Part shown: positions 33,254-37,726 of the stretch, in pieces
How the letters are laid out: each line of letters starts with the position of its first letter
Position numbering within the stretch: position 1 is the stretch's first letter
Source of the DNA: Verrucomicrobiota bacterium
Lineage (GTDB): Bacteria; Verrucomicrobiota; Verrucomicrobiia; Opitutales; Opitutaceae
Length of the DNA stretch: 37,726 nucleotides
Reading direction: 5' to 3'
Assembly (NCBI GenBank): GCA_023426435.1
Contig: JAFAAS010000076.1
Coordinates: 1-37,726, forward strand
The notes under the pieces: model-generated
The model's input: only the letters and a program-made list of their open reading frames with translations
The model's database searches: none
What the model was told of the DNA's origin: nothing
Program-made: the position numbers and the translations under genes

Positions 33254-34078
33254 ATGAAGCTCCATTATTCACCCTCCCCGTCCGAGACGAACACCTTGAG
33301 CACCGAAGCGCTGCGCGACGCTTTTCTCATCGGCGATCTCTTCCGCGCGGGCGAAGTCACCGCGCACTACACCGATCTCGATCGCATGATCATCGGCGGC
33401 ATCGTTCCAACCCACGCCCCGCTCGAATTACCCAACGCCAAAGAAACCGGCACGAGCTTCTTCCTCGAGCGTCGCGAAATCGGCATCATCAACATCGGCG
33501 CTCCCGGTGCCATTCGCGTCGGCGGCACGCGCCACGAGATGAACACCCTCGATTGCCTCTACATCGGCCTCGGCGAACGGGAAGTCTTTTTCGAAACCGG
33601 CTCCTCCGGCCAGGCCGCGTTCTATTTTGTCAGCACGCCCGCCCACGCCAAACACCCGACTGCTCACTCGACCCGCGAGAAAAACATCGGGGCTCCCATC
33701 GGCGATCCCGCCAAAGCGAATCGCCGCCGCATCAACAAATACATCCACGCCGACGGCATCAAAAGCTGCCAGCTCGTCATGGGTTTCACCGAATTCGAAT
33801 CCGGCAGCGTCTGGAACACCATGCCGACGCACACGCACACGCGCCGCACCGAAATCTACCTCTACTTCGATCTCGGCTCGGAAATGGTCGTCCACCTGCT
33901 CGGCGAACCGCAACGCACCCGCCACATCATCGTCCGCGATCGCGAAGCCGCCCTCTCCCCATCCTGGTCGATCCACTCCGGCGCCGGCACCGGCAGCTAC
34001 AAATTCATCTGGGCCATGGGCGGCGACAACCAAACCTTCACCGACATGGACGCCGTCGCGATGAGCGATCTCCGGTAA
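33254..34078 (+). CDS. kduI: 5-dehydro-4-deoxy-D-glucuronate isomerase
   Basis: A 274-residue cupin-fold isomerase of the usual KduI length. It converts 5-keto-4-deoxyuronate, formed from unsaturated galacturonate, to 2,5-diketo-3-deoxygluconate in the cytoplasm. The metal site is visible: H193 and H195 in MPTHTHTRRTEIYLYFD, with E200 in the same segment and H241 in SIHSGAGTGSY. Other family motifs include GGIVPT, FFLERREIGIINIG, and FYFVSTPAH. It precedes kduD, its pathway partner, with a REP-like element filling most of the 155-bp gap, and is divergent from the hydroxyacid dehydrogenase. Confidence 0.95.
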   Translation: MKLHYSPSPSETNTLSTEALRDAFLIGDLFRAGEVTAHYTDLDRMIIGGIVPTHAPLELPNAKETGTSFFLERREIGIINIGAPGAIRVGGTRHEMNTLDCLYIGLGEREVFFETGSSGQAAFYFVSTPAHAKHPTAHSTREKNIGAPIGDPAKANRRRINKYIHADGIKSCQLVMGFTEFESGSVWNTMPTHTHTRRTEIYLYFDLGSEMVVHLLGEPQRTRHIIVRDREAALSPSWSIHSGAGTGSYKFIWAMGGDNQTFTDMDAVAMSDLR

Positions 34079-34092
34079 TCTCCCCAAACCTT

Positions 34093-34209
34093 CCGCCCGC
34101 GAAACACGCAAACCCTCGCGAAAAACCGTTCCGTCTCCGCCTCCTCCCTTCCGTGAGCCGAAAGATTCTCGTCTGATTTTTCGCGCCTTTTCGCGTGTTT
34201 CGCGGGCGG
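34093..34209. repeat. REP/MITE-like inverted repeat between kduI and kduD
   Basis: Imperfect arms of 33 bp (34093-34125 and 34177-34209), both ending outward in CCGCCCGCGAAACACGC on their own strand, are separated by 51 bp. The same GCGTGTTTCGCGGG core occurs at 30806-30819. The element would form a long hairpin in the kdu transcript. Confidence 0.7.
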
Positions 34210-34233
34210 CCATCTCCTCCTCTCCTCTCTTTC

Positions 34234-35001
34234 ATGCCCAACATCCTCGATAAATTCCGCCTCGACGGACGCGTCGCCATCGTCACCGGCGCCTCCCGCG
34301 GCCTCGGCGCCGGCATGGCACTCGCGCTCGCCGAAGCCGGCGCCGACGTCGCGCTCGTTGCCCGCGGCGACACCTCCGCGCTCGCCACCGACATCGCGGC
34401 GACCGGCCGCAAATCCCACACCATCGCCATCGACGTCGGCACCGACGGCGCTTCCGAACGCATCGTCACCGAAACCGTCAACGCCCTCGGTCGCGCCGAC
34501 ATCCTCATCAACAACGCCGGCATCATCCGCCGCGCCGCGTTCGTCGATTTCACCGAGCAGGACTGGCGCGAAGTCCTCAACGTCAACCTCGATGCCGCCT
34601 TCCGCCTCAGCCAGGTTTTCGCCCGCCAGCTCATCGCCAAAAAATCTCCCGGCAAAATCATCAACGTCACGTCGATGCTTTCCTTCCAGGGCGGCATCCG
34701 CGTCGGCTCCTACACCGCCGCCAAAAGCGCGCTCAACGGTCTCACCAAACTCATGGCCAACGAGCTCGCCCCCCACGGGATCAACGTGAACGCGCTCGCG
34801 CCCGGCTACATGGCGACCGACAACACGTCCGCCATCCGCGCCGACGAAAAACGCAACGCCGCCATCCTCGACCGCATCCCCGCCGGACGCTGGGGCACAC
34901 CCGAAGACCTCGCCGGCGCCGCCGTTTTCCTCGCCTCGCCCGCCTCCGATTACATGCACGGCTTCACCGTCGCCGTCGACGGGGGCTGGCTCGCACGCTG
35001 A
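34234..35001 (+). CDS. kduD: 2-dehydro-3-deoxy-D-gluconate 5-dehydrogenase (SDR family)
   Basis: A 255-residue classical short-chain dehydrogenase, starting at ATG 34234 (MPNILDKFRLDGRVAIVTGA). Cofactor motif TGASRGLG at 18-25, NNAG at 93-96, and catalytic S147, Y160 and K164 (YTAAK) are all intact. The C-terminal PGYMATDNTSAIR and DGGWLAR are typical of KduD. It interconverts 2,5-diketo-3-deoxygluconate and 2-keto-3-deoxygluconate with NAD(H), the step after KduI and before KDG kinase. The order kduI-kduD and the N-terminal phrase support this over a generic SDR. The leader is pyrimidine-rich with no Shine-Dalgarno motif. Confidence 0.92.
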   Translation: MPNILDKFRLDGRVAIVTGASRGLGAGMALALAEAGADVALVARGDTSALATDIAATGRKSHTIAIDVGTDGASERIVTETVNALGRADILINNAGIIRRAAFVDFTEQDWREVLNVNLDAAFRLSQVFARQLIAKKSPGKIINVTSMLSFQGGIRVGSYTAAKSALNGLTKLMANELAPHGINVNALAPGYMATDNTSAIRADEKRNAAILDRIPAGRWGTPEDLAGAAVFLASPASDYMHGFTVAVDGGWLAR

Positions 35002-35014
35002 CTCACGGCCGTAG

Positions 35015-35038
35015 GTCGCCTGCTCGCGGGCGACTTTT
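35015..35038 (+). terminator. stem-loop with short T-run after kduD
   Basis: GTCGCC pairs with GGCGAC around an 8-base loop and is followed by TTTT. The stem is short, and the next gene starts 31 bp later on the same strand, so it may be a partial terminator, an attenuator or a fragment of a dispersed repeat. Confidence 0.35.
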
Positions 35039-35068
35039 CGCGCGCAACTTCCACTCCCCCGCTTCCCC

Positions 35069-36295
35069 ATGAACCCCCTCCGCCTCACTCGCCTCGCTCC
35101 CTTCTTCACCGCCGCCTTTCTCGCAAGCGCCTTCGCCGCCGACTCGCTGACCGTCACCGTCACCCACGACCTCGACATCGCCCGCCCGTCCGAAACCATC
35201 ACCGTTCCGTTCTCCGAGATCGCCAACGCCATCCCCGGCGCACTCCTCCAAAAACTCGCCGTCAAAAACGCCCGCGGCGAATCGCTCCCCTACCAGGTCA
35301 CCAACATCAACCCGCACGCGAAGGACCCCGAAAACAAGGGCATCGCTTACGGCGATTTCATCTTCCAACACGACTTCGCCGCCGGCGAGAAATCCGCCAC
35401 GTTCACCATCGAACGCATCGAAGGCGTCGCGCCGGTTTTCCCCACCAAAGCTTTCGCTCGCCACATTCCCGAACGCCTCGACGACTTCGCCTGGGAAAAC
35501 GACAAGATCGCTCACCGCACTTACGGCCCCGCTCTCGCCGCTCCCGATCCGCAAAAAACCGGCAAGGAAATCCTCGTCACGTCCGGCCTCGACGTCTGGT
35601 CCAAGCGCGTCGACTACCCGATCGTCGACCGCTGGTATAACAAGGGCCACGACCACTACCACATCGACGAGGGCGAGGGCATGGACATGTATCAGGTCGG
35701 CCCTTCGCGCGGCTGCGGCGGCACCGGCATCTGGGATGGCAAAAACCTCCACGTCGCCCGCAACTACGCCCAATGGCGCATCCTCGCCAACGGCCCCATC
35801 CGCGCGATCTTCGAACTTTCCTACGACACCTGGGCCGCGAACGGCATCTACGTTTCCGAGGTCAAACGTTTCACCGTGGACGCCGGCCACAACCTCGACC
35901 TGATCGAGAGCACGTTCTCCGCGACCGGCAACACCAAGGAACTCACCGTCGCCATCGGCCTGAACAAAAACCCCACCGACCGCGGCCAGGATCCGCAAAT
36001 TTCCGTCACGCGCGCCGAAAAAGACGCCTCCCTCACCCAGTGGGTCGTCCAAAAATCCAACGGCTCCCTCGGCACCGCCGTGATCGTCGACGCGTCCTCG
36101 TTTTCCGGATACGCGGAAGACGACCGCAACCTCCTCCTTCTCGCCAAAACCGCCCCCGGCCAGCCGCTTCGCTACCGCGCCGGCGCCGGCTGGTCGCGCG
36201 CGGGCGAATTCACCACGAAGGAAGCCTGGGACGCCTATATCGCCGCCCAAGCCGCCCGCCTCAACTCTCCCATCAGAGTCTCCTACGCCCCATGA
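35069..36295 (+). CDS. secreted DUF4861-family protein
   Basis: 408 residues with an N-terminal signal peptide (1-23, APFFTAAFLASAFA). The body matches the DUF4861 family as I recall it: SETITVPFSEI, LPYQVTNIN, FIFQHDFAAGEKSATFTI, ARHIPERLDDFAWENDKIAHRTYGPAL, GLDVWSKRVDYPIVDRWYN, HYHIDEGEGMDMYQVGPSRGCGGTGIW and the closing AGAGWSRAGEF. The family is found in pectin and rhamnogalacturonan loci; the reaction is not established to my knowledge. Conserved His, Asp and Glu in HYHIDEGEG look like active-site or metal residues (inference). Its stop overlaps the GH105 ATG (ATGA), which suggests translational coupling and a joint role outside the cytoplasm. Confidence 0.85.
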   Translation: MNPLRLTRLAPFFTAAFLASAFAADSLTVTVTHDLDIARPSETITVPFSEIANAIPGALLQKLAVKNARGESLPYQVTNINPHAKDPENKGIAYGDFIFQHDFAAGEKSATFTIERIEGVAPVFPTKAFARHIPERLDDFAWENDKIAHRTYGPALAAPDPQKTGKEILVTSGLDVWSKRVDYPIVDRWYNKGHDHYHIDEGEGMDMYQVGPSRGCGGTGIWDGKNLHVARNYAQWRILANGPIRAIFELSYDTWAANGIYVSEVKRFTVDAGHNLDLIESTFSATGNTKELTVAIGLNKNPTDRGQDPQISVTRAEKDASLTQWVVQKSNGSLGTAVIVDASSFSGYAEDDRNLLLLAKTAPGQPLRYRAGAGWSRAGEFTTKEAWDAYIAAQAARLNSPIRVSYAP

Positions 36296-37726
36296 TCGCC
36301 CTCCCCATCTTCTCACGCGCGAATTCAAAGTGTCACCTATTAGGTGACACTTTCGCTCGCGCCCTTGGCTGTCTTTCCCCGCGTCAGTGCCTGATCGCGG
36401 CGTTGGCCATGATGGCCGCGTCGATTGCTTCCGCTGCCTCGACGTCGTCCTCAGCCCCATCCCTCCCCACCGACTTCCACGGCTCCTCCGCGCTCGACTG
36501 GTCCGTCCGCCTCGCCGAGTCCGAAATGAAGCGCAAAGGCGAAACCATGTTCCACCAAGGCGCCCCGCGCGCCCGCTGGGACTACACGACGTCACTCTTC
36601 GGCCTTTCCCTCCTGAAACTCGCCGACCGCACCGGCAACACCGCCTTCGCCGACTACGGCGCGAAAACCGTCACGTCCTTCATCCAACCCGACGGCTCCA
36701 TCGCCACGTATCGGATGGAAGAATACAACATCGACATGATCCCGCCCGGCAAAGTCCTCCTCCACCTTTGGGAGCAGGGCCGCCGCGATGCTCATCTCAA
36801 AACCGCCCTCGACACGCTCATCACGCAAATGCAGCGCCACCCGCGCACCAGCGAGGGCGGCTACTGGCACAAGCTCCGCTACCCGCACCAGATGTGGCTC
36901 GATGGCCTCTTCATGGCTTCGCCGTTTCTCGCCCACTACGGCAAGGTCTTCGAAGAACCCGCGCGTTTCGACGACGTCGCCAACCAAATCACGCTCATGG
37001 ATCGCCACGCCTACGATCCGAAGAGCGGTTTGTATTACCACGCCTGGGACGAAAAACGCGAACAGCCCTGGGCCGACAAACAAACCGGCACCTCGCCCCA
37101 CTTCTGGGGCCGCGCCGTCGGCTGGTGGTCCATGGCCCTCGTCGACTCGCTCGACTTCTTCTCGCCCACGCATCCAGAGGTTGAACACATCAACGACATC
37201 CTCCGCCGCACCGCCGACGGCATCGTGAAATGGCAGGATCCCAAAACCGGCCTCTGGTGGCAGGTCATGGACCAAGGCCCGCGCGAAGGAAACTACCTCG
37301 AAGCCACGTGCTCCTCGATGTTCGTTTACTCGCTCGCGAAGGGCATCAACCGCGGCTACCTCCCGCGCGACAAATACCTGCCCGCCGTCCTCAAAGCCTA
37401 CGAGGGCATCATTCGCGATTTCATCCGCACCGACGCCGACGGCACCATCAGCCTCACGCGTTGCTGCGAGGTCGCCGGCCTCGGCTACACCAATTCCAAA
37501 GGCCGCACCCGCGACGGCTCCTTCGAGTATTACATCAGCGAACCAATCATCGACAACGACCTCAAAGGCGTCGGCCCCTTCATCATGGCCGGCATCGAAG
37601 TCCAACAACTCCTCTCCACCGACTCGAGCTCACCCGGGAGCGGTGCCCCCACCGCGCAATCGCACGCCCGCGACTGGTCCTACGCCGACACCATCCTCGC
37701 CCGCATCAAACCGCCCACATTCCCCA
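36292..37726 (+). CDS. GH105/GH88-type unsaturated glucuronyl/galacturonyl hydrolase (C-terminus outside window)
   Basis: The frame is open from ATG 36292 to the window end, 478 residues seen. The N-terminal 55 residues include a signal-like core (CLIAALAMMAASIASA). The (alpha/alpha)6 domain shows RARWDYTTSLFGLSLLKLAD, YNIDMIPPGK, PHQMWLDGLFMASPFLAHYG with the likely catalytic Asp at 204, HAWDE, and TSPHFWGRAVGWWSMALVD. GH105 enzymes hydrate the double bond of unsaturated uronyl ends left by pectin lyases, releasing the KduI substrate precursor. Start choice is uncertain: 36292 overlaps the DUF4861 stop, but a 27-bp palindrome lies inside the first 21 codons. After the domain ends (about residue 445), a linker (DWSYADTILARIKPPTFP) continues, hinting at a second domain such as GH28. 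Confidence 0.88.
   Translation, partial: MIALPIFSRANSKCHLLGDTFARALGCLSPRQCLIAALAMMAASIASAASTSSSAPSLPTDFHGSSALDWSVRLAESEMKRKGETMFHQGAPRARWDYTTSLFGLSLLKLADRTGNTAFADYGAKTVTSFIQPDGSIATYRMEEYNIDMIPPGKVLLHLWEQGRRDAHLKTALDTLITQMQRHPRTSEGGYWHKLRYPHQMWLDGLFMASPFLAHYGKVFEEPARFDDVANQITLMDRHAYDPKSGLYYHAWDEKREQPWADKQTGTSPHFWGRAVGWWSMALVDSLDFFSPTHPEVEHINDILRRTADGIVKWQDPKTGLWWQVMDQGPREGNYLEATCSSMFVYSLAKGINRGYLPRDKYLPAVLKAYEGIIRDFIRTDADGTISLTRCCEVAGLGYTNSKGRTRDGSFEYYISEPIIDNDLKGVGPFIMAGIEVQQLLSTDSSSPGSGAPTAQSHARDWSYADTILARIKPPTFP
36327..36353. repeat. 27-bp near-perfect palindrome
   Basis: AAAGTGTCACCTA and its exact complement flank a single central T. Flanking GCGCGA/TCGCGC may extend it. It lies inside the presumed 5' end of the GH105 frame and would form a very stable hairpin there. 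It may be a dispersed element or an operator. Confidence 0.85.

Noticed and set aside
33997..35265. Minus-strand frame of 422 codons across kduI/kduD/DUF4861
   Set aside because: It crosses two intergenic regions and opposes well-supported enzymes with intact motifs.

Overview
The window reads as chromosome of a high-GC Verrucomicrobiota bacterium, most likely family Opitutaceae. The grounds are very large secreted repeat proteins (HYR, MBG, He_PIG and cadherin-like modules), a C-terminal tandem domain I associate with this family, a pectin-catabolism block with a DUF4861 protein, several dispersed inverted-repeat elements, and the lack of Shine-Dalgarno motifs in front of every gene. No rRNA, tRNA, CRISPR array, transposase or phage structural operon is visible.

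Region 1 (1-21266, all minus strand) is a surface-protein block. In transcription order it holds: a 3516-residue secreted protein (beta-helix, embedded HExxH metallopeptidase, LamG, many cadherin-like repeats, two dockerin-like EF-hand repeats); a 951-residue secreted Ig/MBG protein 35 bp further on; a LytTR response regulator; and a HYR-repeat protein of more than 2225 residues that runs off the left edge. A 20-bp direct repeat between the regulator and the HYR gene is a candidate LytTR operator.

Region 2 (21588-24429) is a compact plus-strand cassette: a DUF6916 protein, three phage-tail-collar (microcystin-dependent-protein-like) paralogues and a GNAT acetyltransferase. A Tat-exported second DUF6916 protein converges on the end of it. 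The cassette is divergent from the 3516-residue gene. It is the best candidate here for a poorly described system, perhaps an extracellular fibre or adhesin module.

Region 3 (24534-29544) holds a 1355-residue secreted protein with a clean intrinsic terminator. Its C-terminus is nearly identical in DNA to that of the 951-residue protein. Divergent from it is a NarL/LuxR-type response regulator, and the shared promoter region carries a perfect 16-bp palindrome and three regularly spaced heptamers.

Region 4 (29639-37726) is a pectin/uronate utilisation block. The minus-strand genes encode a D-2-hydroxyacid dehydrogenase, an Ldh-family dehydrogenase and a 2-keto-3-deoxygluconate (KDG) kinase. 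The plus-strand genes encode KduI, KduD, a DUF4861 protein and a GH105 unsaturated glucuronyl/galacturonyl hydrolase that runs off the right edge. GH105 would release unsaturated uronate, KduI and KduD would convert it to KDG, and the kinase would make KDPG. REP-like inverted repeats occupy most of the larger gaps between these genes.
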